Shown one piece after another: positions 1 through 7,825 of a stretch of DNA of 64,000 nt. Below the pieces are notes generated by a model. It saw only the letters and a program-made list of their open reading frames with translations. It had not been told where the DNA came from and ran no database searches. Every line of letters starts with the position of its first letter. Position 1 is the first letter of the stretch. The stretch is from JAGVPT01 sp963772165 (GTDB taxonomy: Bacteria > Bacteroidota > Ignavibacteria > UBA10030 > UBA8401). Location: contig CAVYWA010000009.1 of NCBI GenBank assembly GCA_963772165.1, forward strand, positions 1 to 64,000, given 5' to 3'. The translations under genes were made by a program, and so were the position numbers.

Positions 1-130
1 TCTTGTCGTTGTGTGGATCGCGGCTGGTCCAGAACCATGCACACTCGACGTTCCGAGTATCCTATTTTCTCTTGAACCTCTTCGACTGCCCGGCGCTTCT
101 TTGCCGGGCTTAAAAGTTTCCCCGTGCAGC
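1..130 (-). CDS. IS3-family transposase OrfB, N-terminal fragment
   Basis: Read on the minus strand in the frame -1 to orfA, the sequence encodes LLSPAKKRRAVEEVQEKIG followed by YSERRVCMVLDQPRSTQR. This is the characteristic start of the IS407-group OrfB, ahead of the DDE integrase core. In IS3 elements OrfB is made as an OrfAB fusion by programmed -1 frameshifting in the overlap; here the overlap contains the run AAACTTTTAA, where slippage could occur. The DDE catalytic residues are outside the window, so activity cannot be judged. Its upstream limit is approximate because it has no separate start codon that I can defend. Confidence 0.8.
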
Positions 131-388
131 TTCCTTCAATATCGAATTGTCAATCGTCAGATCTGCCACGACCTTCCGTAAGCGGCCGTTCTCTTGTTCC
201 AGCTCCTTCAATCGCCTTGCCTGATCCACTCTCAGTCCTCCGTACTCCTTCCGCCATTTGTAATACGTCATCTCACTGATCTCCAGCTGCCGTGCCACCT
301 CCGTAATTGTCTTCCCCTGGCTTTGTAACACATCTGCTTCATGCAATTTGTTAATGATCTCCTCTGCTGTATACCGCTTCCGACTCAT
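110..388 (-). CDS. IS3-family transposase OrfA
   Basis: This 92-residue protein has the IS3 OrfA layout. It begins with a helix-turn-helix (YTAEEIINKLHEADV to ISEMTYYKWRKEYGG), followed by a leucine-rich coiled coil (RRLKELEQENGRLRKVVADL) that mediates multimerisation and contact with OrfB. It binds the terminal inverted repeats of the element. An AGGAGG-like ribosome site lies just upstream on the minus strand (GGAGGAAGGTCATG). The length is normal for the family and the frame is intact, so this copy looks recent relative to the decayed cassettes around it. Confidence 0.9.
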   Translation of the reverse strand: MSRKRYTAEEIINKLHEADVLQSQGKTITEVARQLEISEMTYYKWRKEYGGLRVDQARRLKELEQENGRLRKVVADLTIDNSILKEAARGNF

Positions 389-436
389 GACCTTCCTCCT
401 TTTTTGATGATTTCCAATATACTATATTGGATCATC

Positions 437-453
437 TTTTGGGGGGCAGGTCA
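437..453. repeat. terminal inverted repeat of the IS3 element
   Basis: The sequence TTTTGGGGGGCAGGTCA marks the outer end of the element on the orfA side. Its reverse complement, TGACCTGCCCCCCAAAA, matches the form of IS407-group ends. The partner repeat is outside the window. Confidence 0.75.
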
Positions 454-466
454 ATCTGAGGCTTCC

Positions 467-2188
467 ATGAATAAATCTCTCATATTAGTTTTCATACTGA
501 CCGTCGGTCTGCATCAAGCGAAGGCGGAAGACATTGTCGTACGATTTGAAACACATGCTTCAACACTCTATCCTTACACGAGCGTGTTCATTGCCGGTTC
601 TTTCAATAACTGGTCGCCGAATGACTCATCGTATATACTTCATGCGATAGGCAATGATAACTACGCTTTGGAGTTAACTTTGCCCGATGGAAAACCGGTT
701 GAGTACAAATATACACTAGGCGCTTGGACTGGTGTTGAAAAACAATCTAACGGAACAGATCGTGATAATCGCAAATTCATTGCCACAAAAGGCCATATTC
801 AAAAAGATACGGTGCAGAGCTGGGCAATTGAAGCTGTCAACCGAGGTAAATGGTTCCTTGAAGATCTTACGATTTACCAAATTAATATCCTCAACCAAGA
901 GTTTCGGCAAGAGCAACTTGAGGCAAATACCAGTGCAGATTTCGATACACTTATCGCCCGACTGCAGTCCCGTTGGAACAGAGAGTATGAAGCACATTTC
1001 AAGGAAGTGACCACGTTGAATGATGTTTCCATCTACCCGGAATCGATCACGCATCAGATCGGCGGTGCAGTTCTTAGCAGCAATGTTTATGATTATGTGC
1101 TGAAAAGAGAATCGGGATGGGAAACCAACAAATACGTTTTCGAGTACGTTTTCTCTTCCTATTGGCTACCAACATTCCTTAATGAATACTCTTATTATGC
1201 CCATGTTCCGAGCATCATGAGGCTTGCGAACTGGCTGCCGGATTGTTACAACATATTAAACACCGCCATCTACACCCCATTGCCAAAAACACAGTGGGAC
1301 AAAATATATGCAGTGCATAGCGACATTTACGCCCTTATGGATACTTGCCTTTCACAAGTGTCTCTCAAACGTGCAGGCATATACCAAGTGATTCAACTAC
1401 TCAAGGATCGACTTCAAGAATCAAGAAATTTTTGGGATATCGATAACGCATTATATTCCGGTAATACAAATGCTGCACGCGCAAGCCTTATTCAGTACCT
1501 CAAAAAAGATACTACGTACAAGTTCTCAGGCGGAACCTTTGCGCTCAAAGTTGTAAAGCGATACCTCGAAGAGAAACAAAATGAAGAAGCCTGTAAAACT
1601 TTAGATATGCTCCTTGCCCAGACCGACGATAGTTTCATTTCCAGGGATACAATCCGAACATATTACATCGAAGCCGACTCATTACGAGGTTTATCACGCT
1701 ACGAGCACGCAGTTTTACTCAGACACAAATTCTCTTTAGTCCCCAAGGATTCTGTCCACAAGCTTTCAGGAACCTACCGCAACATTCTCTCCGGAAAAGA
1801 CGTTTCCCTGGATTCGTTAAGAGGCAAAATTGTTCTCGTCGATGTCTGGACGACATGGTGTAGCGGGTGTCGAGCAGAACTTCCATCGTTAAAACAATTC
1901 GCTGATAAAGTCAAAGGGAGAAAGGACTTTACGCTTCTTACGATTTGTGGCGACCTCGTCGCAGGCGGCCGCAAACAGGATGGAATCAAGGCATTTGTCA
2001 CAGACTTCAACCTTAATTACCCAGTATTGATAGATTTACCATCACGATCAATTATTCGCGATTTTAACATACGTATGCTTCCAACAAAATTGCTATTCGA
2101 CTCTGCTGGGAAGCTTTTGATGCGCTCAGAAGATGGACTTACTATCGAGACTGTCGAAGCCTACCTTGCGAATCAAGATATTAAATAA
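467..2188 (+). CDS. secreted glycogen-binding (CBM48/AMPK-type) and thioredoxin-like fusion protein
   Basis: The 573-residue product has a signal peptide (about residues 1-20, ending in HQAKA). It continues with an AMPK-type carbohydrate-binding domain at about 22-115 (VFIAGSFNNWSPND, YKYTLGAW) and then roughly 300 residues of helical region without a recognised domain. A TlpA/ResA-like thioredoxin domain follows from about residue 440, with the redox pair W464-C465-S-G-C468 and a cis-proline region MLPTK. TlpA-type domains act in the periplasm on disulfides; the starch-binding-like domain beside one is unusual. I chose the ATG behind the GAGG site and signal peptide, not the longer frame that runs into the IS. 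It is the first cassette after the IS, and attC follows. Confidence 0.82.
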   Translation: MNKSLILVFILTVGLHQAKAEDIVVRFETHASTLYPYTSVFIAGSFNNWSPNDSSYILHAIGNDNYALELTLPDGKPVEYKYTLGAWTGVEKQSNGTDRDNRKFIATKGHIQKDTVQSWAIEAVNRGKWFLEDLTIYQINILNQEFRQEQLEANTSADFDTLIARLQSRWNREYEAHFKEVTTLNDVSIYPESITHQIGGAVLSSNVYDYVLKRESGWETNKYVFEYVFSSYWLPTFLNEYSYYAHVPSIMRLANWLPDCYNILNTAIYTPLPKTQWDKIYAVHSDIYALMDTCLSQVSLKRAGIYQVIQLLKDRLQESRNFWDIDNALYSGNTNAARASLIQYLKKDTTYKFSGGTFALKVVKRYLEEKQNEEACKTLDMLLAQTDDSFISRDTIRTYYIEADSLRGLSRYEHAVLLRHKFSLVPKDSVHKLSGTYRNILSGKDVSLDSLRGKIVLVDVWTTWCSGCRAELPSLKQFADKVKGRKDFTLLTICGDLVAGGRKQDGIKAFVTDFNLNYPVLIDLPSRSIIRDFNIRMLPTKLLFDSAGKLLMRSEDGLTIETVEAYLANQDIK

Positions 2189-2240
2189 AGCATCTTCGAC
2201 TGCAACCATCGATCGTGAAATGGGAATCAGCTTTGTCGCC

Positions 2241-2382
2241 GCCTAACCAGTCGCTCAAGTCATGCGGAGCGTGATGACGAAAAGCACTCACTGATGGAAC
2301 CAGCCGTCGACAATTTGTCACGCGCGGATGGGCACGCGTGCCAACGCAATTTCTGCCGCAAGTTATCCACGGTCCGTCAGGT
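2241..2382 (+). other. attC site A
   Basis: The site starts GCCTAACCAGTCGCTCAAG and ends with a GTCAGGT box, one base away from GTTRRRY. The interior carries the arm GGAACCAGCCGTCGACAATT and CACGCGCGG found in other sites of the array. It follows the CBM/thioredoxin gene directly. The length of about 140 bp is in the usual range for large chromosomal-integron attC sites. Confidence 0.75.
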
Positions 2383-2456
2383 AACACAGGCAAGTATCTG
2401 ATAATCTCATTTATGAAGAAGTCAGCGGAATTGAAACGACGAATTTTATTACCGAT

Positions 2457-3149
2457 ATGTCACAACGCAAAGTCGCAAAAATCGCGGGGTTCCTGTATCT
2501 TATTTTTACAGTAACACTTGTCTTCTCTACGATTGTTCAATCCCCCATTTTTTCCGGAGATGCAGCAACAAACGGCCAAGAATATTTTAGCTCATGAATG
2601 GCTTATCCGGATCGGTTTTATGAGCGAGCTACTCTCTACCGTATTTTTTCTTTTGGCGGCATGGGCTTTATACGTGTTATTGAAACATGTCAATACAAAC
2701 TTGGCTTTATTGTTGGTGTTATTAAACTTGAGCGGTGTCGCTGTTCAGTGTATTAGCACACTGAGTCAATTTGCTGTCCTGCTGCTCTTGAGCAGTGCTG
2801 ATTACTTGAAAGTATTCCAAACAACTCAACCACAATCGTTGGCAATGTTCCTTAACAATTTCGCACAAATGGGTTTATGATTGCTAATGTATTTTATGGC
2901 ATTTGGCTCTTTCCTCTTGGCTATCTAGTTTTCAAGTCGGGTTCCCTTCCCAAAATTTTAGGTATATTGTTGAGCATTGATTGTTTTGCAGTTTTAACAT
3001 GAGTCTTTCAATTTTTCTTTTTCCCATGCTTCGAAGTAATGACTTACGTATTGTACCCTGTTATGTTCATTGCGGAATTTTCCCTTAGTCTTTGGCTCTT
3101 GATTAAGAGTGTAAAGGATCAAAAGCCAGCATCAATCGAATCGACCTAA
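2457..3149 (+). pseudogene. DUF4386 family membrane protein, frameshifted
   Basis: Three frames have to be joined to read one DUF4386 protein. The N-terminus (MSQRKVAKIAGFLYLIF) is in one frame until about 2565. The middle (TAKNILAHEWLIRIGFMSEL, typical of the family) is in the next frame until about 2875. The tail continues MIANVFYGIWLFPLGYLVFK in another frame, and a further shift near 3000-3050 leads to AEFSLSLWLLIKSVKDQ. The family comprises multi-helix inner-membrane proteins of unknown function, and total length here fits the usual size. It is either a decayed cassette gene or a stretch with several indel errors. A stop at 3147 overlaps an attC-like box. Confidence 0.8.
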
Positions 3150-3170
3150 CGTGTGCCGCCTGACCAGAGA
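3144..3170 (+). other. attC remnant (left half only)
   Basis: ACCTAAC is a perfect RYYYAAC box at the stop codon of the DUF4386 remnant, followed by GCCGCCTGACCAG, which resembles the left arm of site A (GCCGCCTAACCAG). No GTTRRRY box follows before the next gene, so the right half appears to be deleted and the two cassettes are fused. Confidence 0.5.
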
Positions 3171-3187
3171 AATCAAAGGATAGGACG

Positions 3188-3901
3188 ATGAGACAGATTA
3201 TTGAAATTTTTGCGAGGGTTATCCTTTTTGCGGTTATCCTATATCTCTTATCGTGGGCGTCCTATGCACATCTTTCCAATGACATGAATCAGTCCATCAT
3301 TTGGGGAGCGGTATTGTTGACCTTCCCTATTGTTTGGTTCGGGAGGAAAATACTAGACCGGAACAAAACAAAAAGCCATGTCGCATGGATAACGACGTTT
3401 GTCCATTCTGCGCTAGTTTTTACATTTGGCATTCCTATCACTCGAGCATTAACCACACATCAAGATTGGTCTGGCTGGTCACTCCCCATACCGACAGAAA
3501 TTGGCTTCTCGTTGGTCATTATCACTGGTGGTGCCACGTTATTAACCGTAATTAACCTTGCCTTAAAAGGATTTGGCGCACCTTTTTTCATAGCACTCAG
3601 TAAAAAATTGGCGGTAGATTGGTTGTATGCGAGGACGCGTAATCCTATGGTGCTTTCTACCTTGGCTTTGGGCCTCTCATTGGGTGTCTGGTTCCAATCA
3701 ATATTGTTTGTGCTCTGGGTGCTCATCCTGTTTACACCAGCAATACTTTTCTTCGTGAAAGTATATGAGGAACGGGAATTAGAGTTTCGCTTTGGGTCAT
3801 CTTATCTCGAGTACAAATCCCGAACTCCAATGCTGTTTCCAAAAAAGCCAAAGGGTAATGATGTGCCGCCTAACAAGTCGCTCAAGTCACGCGGAGCGTG
3901 A
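3188..3901 (+). CDS. isoprenylcysteine carboxyl methyltransferase-like membrane protein
   Basis: The 237-residue product has about six hydrophobic segments. Its C-terminal part contains RNPMVLSTLALGLSLGVW and, after a final membrane pair, EERELEFRFGSSYLEYKSR. This is the SAM-binding tail pattern of the ICMT/phospholipid methyltransferase superfamily (RHPxY, then an EE...FGxxYxxY segment). Here the usual RHP is RNP. In bacteria these proteins methylate membrane-linked or small hydrophobic substrates, mostly unknown. An AAAGGA site precedes the ATG by a few bases. The last 34 bases overlap attC site B, so the protein tail (PPNKSLKSRGA) is encoded by the recombination site. Confidence 0.75.
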   Translation: MRQIIEIFARVILFAVILYLLSWASYAHLSNDMNQSIIWGAVLLTFPIVWFGRKILDRNKTKSHVAWITTFVHSALVFTFGIPITRALTTHQDWSGWSLPIPTEIGFSLVIITGGATLLTVINLALKGFGAPFFIALSKKLAVDWLYARTRNPMVLSTLALGLSLGVWFQSILFVLWVLILFTPAILFFVKVYEERELEFRFGSSYLEYKSRTPMLFPKKPKGNDVPPNKSLKSRGA

Positions 3902-3975
3902 TGGCGAAAATCGCTCTCTCTGACGGAACCGGCCGTTGGCGATTTACCACACGCGGAATGGCTGGTCCGTTAGAC
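3868..3975 (+). other. attC site B (well preserved)
   Basis: This is the cleanest site in the window. It has GCCTAAC at the left, GTTAGAC at the right, the arm AAGTCGCTCAAG next to the left box (as in many class 1 cassette attC sites), and self-complementary segments (GGCGAAAATCGC, ACGCGG/CCGCGT on opposite arms) between. Its orientation puts the recombining GTTRRRY on the right, so attI should lie to the left of the array. Confidence 0.85.
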
Positions 3976-4075
3976 CGCTTACGCTTTTATAGAAGTTATT
4001 GGCGAGCGTTTCAGTAAAGGAATAACTATTTTACAATATTGCAAGAACAACGGAACTGAACAATTTCAAGAAATA

Positions 4076-4900
4076 ATGATTGACGAATTGAAGCAACGCT
4101 CGAGAAAAAAAATATATCATTACTTGACCCTGGTTTCCATTGGGACAATATCATATATAATCGCAGATATTGCCCATGAAGCAATAGGGCATGGAGGAGC
4201 ATGTTTAATTGCGGGTGGAAAAATTACTTTGTTGACTTCTGTCTATTTTAGAAGTCAGACACATAGTTTTATTACAGACGCTTTTGGACCGCTTACTAAC
4301 CTTGGAATAGGATTACTACTATGGACACTGCTACGAGGAGCAAACCACTTTAAAGCCTATACCCAATTCCTTTTGTTGCATAGCATGACATTTAACTTAT
4401 TTTGGTTCTCATGGCTTTGTTTTTACGCAGGCATAACTAATAAGGGTGATTTTGCATTTGATATTAAAGGAACTGCCGAACTTCTGTCATGGAGAATATT
4501 TTTAGTAGCCATCGGTATTTCATTCTATCGTATCTTTCTTCAGTTAATTGTTAGTGCAGCCCTAACAATATTCAACTCTCGTGAACATCATTTTTCAAAA
4601 CAACAATTACGGCAATTATTTTTAATTCCGTATTTGTCTGCAGGAGTTTCAGCGTTAATTGCAGTTTCATTTTTTACACCACATTCAAGTGACACTTTTA
4701 TAGAGGCATTAAATTTCCCAATGTTCTTCCCAATGCTACTGATACCAAAATATTTACGAAAATCTGATGAAAATCTTTATAAGGGAACAAGCGATTTGGA
4801 TGAATCTTTTTTAACTAAACACCAAATGAATTTTATTTTCTATGGAGTAATTATATTCACAGTTTTCTGTTGCACAATGGGACGAGGAATACGTTTTTGA
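4076..4900 (+). CDS. integral membrane protein with HEAIGHG motif, unknown function
   Basis: The 274-residue protein has about seven hydrophobic segments. Near residue 34 it carries AHEAIGHGG within the first membrane segment, and about 30 residues later DAFGPLTNLGIG. This resembles the layout of site-2 (M50) proteases, which have HExxH followed by a distal motif. The spacing here is HExxxH, however, so it is not a canonical M50 active site. I do not recognise a named family and would call it a possible metal-binding membrane protein. It is A+T-richer than its neighbours. A degenerate attC follows 14 bases after the stop. Confidence 0.65.
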   Translation: MIDELKQRSRKKIYHYLTLVSIGTISYIIADIAHEAIGHGGACLIAGGKITLLTSVYFRSQTHSFITDAFGPLTNLGIGLLLWTLLRGANHFKAYTQFLLLHSMTFNLFWFSWLCFYAGITNKGDFAFDIKGTAELLSWRIFLVAIGISFYRIFLQLIVSAALTIFNSREHHFSKQQLRQLFLIPYLSAGVSALIAVSFFTPHSSDTFIEALNFPMFFPMLLIPKYLRKSDENLYKGTSDLDESFLTKHQMNFIFYGVIIFTVFCCTMGRGIRF

Positions 4901-4913
4901 TTGATCGCGAGTG

Positions 4914-5038
4914 GCCTCACCAGCCGCTCAAGCTGAAGAAAGCAGCCGTCGACGATTTTGCACGCGCGAAACAACCAGTTCCTATCGAACGGGGCATATC
5001 ACGCGCGGACTGGTTACCGTCGCTACGGTCCGCTCGGG
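4914..5038 (+). other. attC site C (degenerate)
   Basis: GCCTCACCAGCCGCTCAAG stands in the left-box position and GGTCCGCTCGGG in the right-box position. Between them are the shared arms GCAGCCGTCGACGATTT and GCACGCGCGAAA. Both boxes deviate from consensus, so recombination activity is doubtful. Confidence 0.6.
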
Positions 5039-5077
5039 CGCGCAAAACAAATTCACTTATACTATCGGGAAAAAACT

Positions 5078-5896
5078 ATGAACCAACTTACGTCATTTAT
5101 TGTCCTGCTATTCTGTTTGGGATGTTGCTTTCTTTCGGCATGCCAATTCTCTCAATACACCACCGTCACCACTACCAAACTTGAAGACAACATGTGGGTA
5201 TTGGAAGCTTCCGATAAAACGGACATGTTCTTAGTAGAAGGGACACAAAAAGCACTTCTGATAGATACCGGAACGAAAATTAAAGATCTCGATACTATCG
5301 TCAGTCATCTTACTCAAAAGCCTCTGATGGTCGTGATTACCCATGCACACGGCGATCATGCCGGCAATATCAATTATTTTCCTGAGATATGGATGCACCC
5401 TGCCGATACGGTCATATTACAAAAAGGGTACACTGGTAAAATTCATTTTGTAAAAGACGGAGATATTTTTGATTTGGGTGGAGCACAAATTGAAGTAAGC
5501 CACATGCCTGCTCATACTCCGGGTTCTATTGTTCTGCTCGACCGAAAAGCAGGGAACTGCTATTCGGGCGATGCATTCGGTTCGAATCATGTCTGGCTGC
5601 AACTGAAGCCGCTTGCTCCGATGCAAACCTATGTCAATTCATGCCTCAAGATGGAAAAGCTGATGGATAGCGGAATCACAAAAATTTATTGCGGCCATTA
5701 TTATTTCGTGAAGAAGCCATTTGATAAATCGTACATCACGGCAATGCGACAATTGGCCGAAGCCCTGATCAACGGTACTGCCCCCGAAGCCAAACCGTAC
5801 TCTCCTAAAGTAGGCTGTGCTAATCCGATGTTCGTCACAAACGGCCCTGCTACCATCGTGTTCGATCCGGACTATCTAAAACAAAAGAAAGAATAA
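5078..5896 (+). CDS. metallo-beta-lactamase-fold lipoprotein
   Basis: The 272-residue product has a lipoprotein signal ending FLSAC, with the lipidated cysteine at about residue 22. The MBL-fold metal site is H89-A-H91-G-D93-H94, and further histidines lie in MPAHTPGS and YCGHYY. This HxHxDH arrangement is typical of hydrolases of the glyoxalase II/MBL-fold superfamily. It differs from true B1 beta-lactamases, so the substrate is unknown; the protein should sit on a periplasm-facing membrane. The ATG is the one that gives the lipobox; a longer upstream frame crosses attC C. No attC is recognisable behind it. Confidence 0.82.
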   Translation: MNQLTSFIVLLFCLGCCFLSACQFSQYTTVTTTKLEDNMWVLEASDKTDMFLVEGTQKALLIDTGTKIKDLDTIVSHLTQKPLMVVITHAHGDHAGNINYFPEIWMHPADTVILQKGYTGKIHFVKDGDIFDLGGAQIEVSHMPAHTPGSIVLLDRKAGNCYSGDAFGSNHVWLQLKPLAPMQTYVNSCLKMEKLMDSGITKIYCGHYYFVKKPFDKSYITAMRQLAEALINGTAPEAKPYSPKVGCANPMFVTNGPATIVFDPDYLKQKKE

Positions 5897-6057
5897 AATT
5901 TTTAGTGGAACCGAGTTTCAAAACGAAGTATTGAGTGCTGGTATGATTCAAGTGTTTTCGTTTGATTTGCAAATGGTTTGTCCAAAAAGGAGTTCGAATG
6001 AAGGCAAAGAGAGGTAATAGCTTAAAGTTTGATTAATTTATTTTCTCATCGAATGTA

Positions 6058-6651
6058 CTAATCATTTAATCCCTTTCCATTGAGAATTCGCTGCAAACAT
6101 TTTTCAACCCTTGACTCCCGGGTTTTGGATTGTTTGGGTTGAGAAAAATAAAAAATATATCCTCTTTGTCGTCCCGGCGTCAAAGCATAAAAAGCAGTTT
6201 TCAAGGCAGGGATTCCATCTAATTGATGTTGAAATTCTTCAGGAAGGATGTATTCCGAAGTCTTTTTAAATCTCACTTCCAAACCGGCTTTTTCTACTTC
6301 GATGGCTTCATAAATATAGGTTTTCAGGATGGTTCTCATCTTAACGATTTCCCGAACATTGGTGAACCGAATCTGGCGTGCCGCCTGCACATTCTTCGTT
6401 TGTTGGATGAGAATACCATCGGCATCATTTAACAAAGCACCTTTGAAAAACAAAAGCGCGCAGTATTCTTTAAATACATGTAGTAAAACTATATTACGTT
6501 CCTGATACGTGTAGCAAGGACAACCCCACTTCAATTCTTCGGTCAGCGGACACTCAAGAACGATCGTTCTCAATTTTTCCAGTTCTTCCTGCCACTTTTT
6601 AGCTTTATTAAAATAGAAATCAACCTTTGGGTTCATTCTACTTTTTGTCAT
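6058..6651 (-). CDS. YdeI/OmpD-associated family protein (DUF1801-like)
   Basis: The 197-residue protein begins with a DUF1801/YdhG-like half (VDFYFNKAKKWQEELEKLR, ELKWGCPCYTYQERNIV, YCALLFFKGALL). It ends with a basic YdeI C-terminal helix pair (FYALTPGRQRGYIFYFSQ, KQSKTRESRVEKCLQRIL). The YdeI family is linked to stress and antimicrobial-peptide tolerance in some enterobacteria, but its biochemical role is not settled. It is the last gene of a minus-strand operon with the SRPBCC and arsR genes, 6 bases behind the SRPBCC stop. The same three-gene set is common in Bacteroidota. Confidence 0.85.
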   Translation of the reverse strand: MTKSRMNPKVDFYFNKAKKWQEELEKLRTIVLECPLTEELKWGCPCYTYQERNIVLLHVFKEYCALLFFKGALLNDADGILIQQTKNVQAARQIRFTNVREIVKMRTILKTYIYEAIEVEKAGLEVRFKKTSEYILPEEFQHQLDGIPALKTAFYALTPGRQRGYIFYFSQPKQSKTRESRVEKCLQRILNGKGLND

Positions 6652-6657
6652 GGTATG

Positions 6658-7125
6658 TTATTTTAATTTGCTTACGATGTCTTGAATTCGGTTGTGTGCC
6701 ATGTTAATCCCCGGCCCCATCCCTATTTTTAGCACCTGGTCTCTGTGTGCAACCGATTCATAGATTACGTGCATTGTGAGTTTGCTGGTGTTGTCGGTTA
6801 ATCGTTCAAATTCATAGAACTCAAGCTGGACGCCAAAAGGGGTATTCTCCATTTCAAATGTCCGTGTGATTTTCCGGTTCGCGCTGAACTCATGGATCAC
6901 GCCATTGGCCCGAAATACCACATTTCCTTTAGCATCGGTTGTTTCAAATCGGTAGCTGCCGTGCTTCGTGCTTTCGAGTTTCAACACTTTCGTTCCCATC
7001 CACTGCTCAACAAGGTCGGGCTCTACATACGCTTTAAAAAGCAATTCCAACGGCAAATCAAATCCCCTTGTTATCATTAATTCTTGTTTGCCGTCTTCGG
7101 CATTGATCTTTGTTTTTTGTTCCAT
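6658..7125 (-). CDS. SRPBCC (AHSA1-like) domain protein
   Basis: This 155-residue START/SRPBCC-fold protein opens with ELMITRGFDLPLELLFKAYV and continues EPDLVEQWMG, the signature of the AHSA1 (activator of Hsp90 ATPase homologue 1-like) subgroup. The fold forms a hydrophobic pocket for small ligands; the ligand is unknown. The single domain fills the whole protein, which is normal for the family. It is the middle gene of the arsR-SRPBCC-ydeI operon, 9 bases from the arsR stop, and is presumably controlled by the ArsR operator. Confidence 0.88.
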   Translation of the reverse strand: MEQKTKINAEDGKQELMITRGFDLPLELLFKAYVEPDLVEQWMGTKVLKLESTKHGSYRFETTDAKGNVVFRANGVIHEFSANRKITRTFEMENTPFGVQLEFYEFERLTDNTSKLTMHVIYESVAHRDQVLKIGMGPGINMAHNRIQDIVSKLK

Positions 7126-7134
7126 ACTATCCTT

Positions 7135-7458
7135 CTATTTTTTTGATTTGTATTGTTTCATTATGGTTTCCAATTTATTAAACCTATCATCCCACAGTTT
7201 GCGGAACGGTTCAATAAAACCCGCTATTTCTTTTATCTTCTGGGGATTTAAGTGATAGTATATTTCTCTGCCTTTTTGCTCTTGTTCAAGCAATTCGCAC
7301 TCGGTGAGTATTTGCAGGTGTTTTGACACTGTCGGTCTTGCCGTGTCAAAGTTCGAGGCTATTGCACCTGCCGTCATGGTTTGTGAAGCTACCAACAGAA
7401 GGATAGCCCTTCTTGTCGGGTCTGCTATGGCCTGGAAAACATCTCTTCGTAGATTCAT
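7135..7458 (-). CDS. ArsR-family winged-helix repressor
   Basis: The 107-residue protein is a compact ArsR regulator. It starts with MNLRRDVFQAIADPTRRAIL and has a winged helix with TMTAGAIASNFDTARPTVSKHLQIL as the recognition part and GREIYYHLNP in the wing. It lacks the paired cysteines of the metal-sensing box, so it is probably one of the non-metal ArsR types usually found with SRPBCC genes. It heads a three-gene minus-strand operon. A perfect palindrome stands 3 bases upstream of its start codon and is the likely autoregulatory operator. Confidence 0.9.
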   Translation of the reverse strand: MNLRRDVFQAIADPTRRAILLLVASQTMTAGAIASNFDTARPTVSKHLQILTECELLEQEQKGREIYYHLNPQKIKEIAGFIEPFRKLWDDRFNKLETIMKQYKSKK

Positions 7459-7461
7459 TGT

Positions 7462-7477
7462 GTAGTCATTTGACTAC
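7462..7477 (-). promoter_or_regulatory. probable ArsR operator palindrome
   Basis: GTAGTCA-TT-TGACTAC is a perfect 7-bp inverted repeat between the promoter and the start codon of arsR. Binding here would block transcription or early elongation of the arsR operon. Confidence 0.75.
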
Positions 7478-7507
7478 AAATATATGTATAGTTGTTTTAC
7501 GACGCAA
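7477..7507 (-). promoter_or_regulatory. Bacteroidota-type promoter of the arsR operon
   Basis: On the minus strand a TTG triplet is followed 20 bases later by TATATTTG, which fits the Bacteroidota consensus TTTG-N19-TAnnTTTG. The -7 box shares one base with the palindromic operator, as expected for repression by steric blocking. Confidence 0.65.
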
Positions 7508-7658
7508 GTGTTTTTTAAGATTTTTTACCTGACGTTTTTGTGCCTCGTTAGCTGGAAGTCTGAATAATAGTCAGCCGCAATTTTTCTATACGTCAGCGAA
7601 GGACTCTCCCGCGAAAGTCGGTTGAGAGATGTTGTGCTGTTGAAGTTTGGTGGTGTCT

Positions 7659-7739
7659 GCCAAATAGCGAAGCGTCAGCGGAAGCCCACTGATAATTTTA
7701 CACGCGCGAAATGGCTACCGCCGCTGCGGTCCGTTAGGG
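7659..7739 (+). other. attC site D
   Basis: The right half is good, with CACGCGCGAAATGGCTACCGC followed by GCGGTCCGTTAGGG. The left box is weak (GCCAAAT). It closes the cassette holding the minus-strand arsR operon, so that cassette carries genes opposite to the array direction. Confidence 0.6.
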
Positions 7740-7825
7740 CGCAGCTCAATTTTGTGTTTTCGAAATTACGGACGACAGCGGCTGGCAACTGAATTAGAAG
7801 AACGGTATATTTGACCATTAATTAT

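Larger units (their letters stand above)
1..453 (-). mobile_element. IS3-family (IS407-type) insertion sequence, 5' end only
   Basis: The right part of this block reads on the minus strand as an inverted-repeat end, then orfA, then the beginning of orfB, which is the usual IS3 order. The terminal repeat, read inward, starts TGACCTGCCCCCC, the type seen in the IS407 subgroup. The rest of orfB and the other terminal repeat lie beyond the left edge. The element ends only 14 bases before the start codon of the next gene, so it replaced or displaced that gene's natural upstream region and attC. IS407-type elements usually duplicate about 4 bp of target; the flank on this side is ATCT, and the partner cannot be checked here. 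Confidence 0.88.

Noticed and set aside
341..466. 42-codon upstream extension of the CBM/thioredoxin gene
   Set aside because: It runs through the IS3 end and orfA, lacks a signal peptide position and a ribosome site; the ATG at 467 fits both.
4870..5077. Upstream extension of the MBL-fold lipoprotein
   Set aside because: It is open frame through attC C only; the lipobox is at the right distance from the ATG at 5078.
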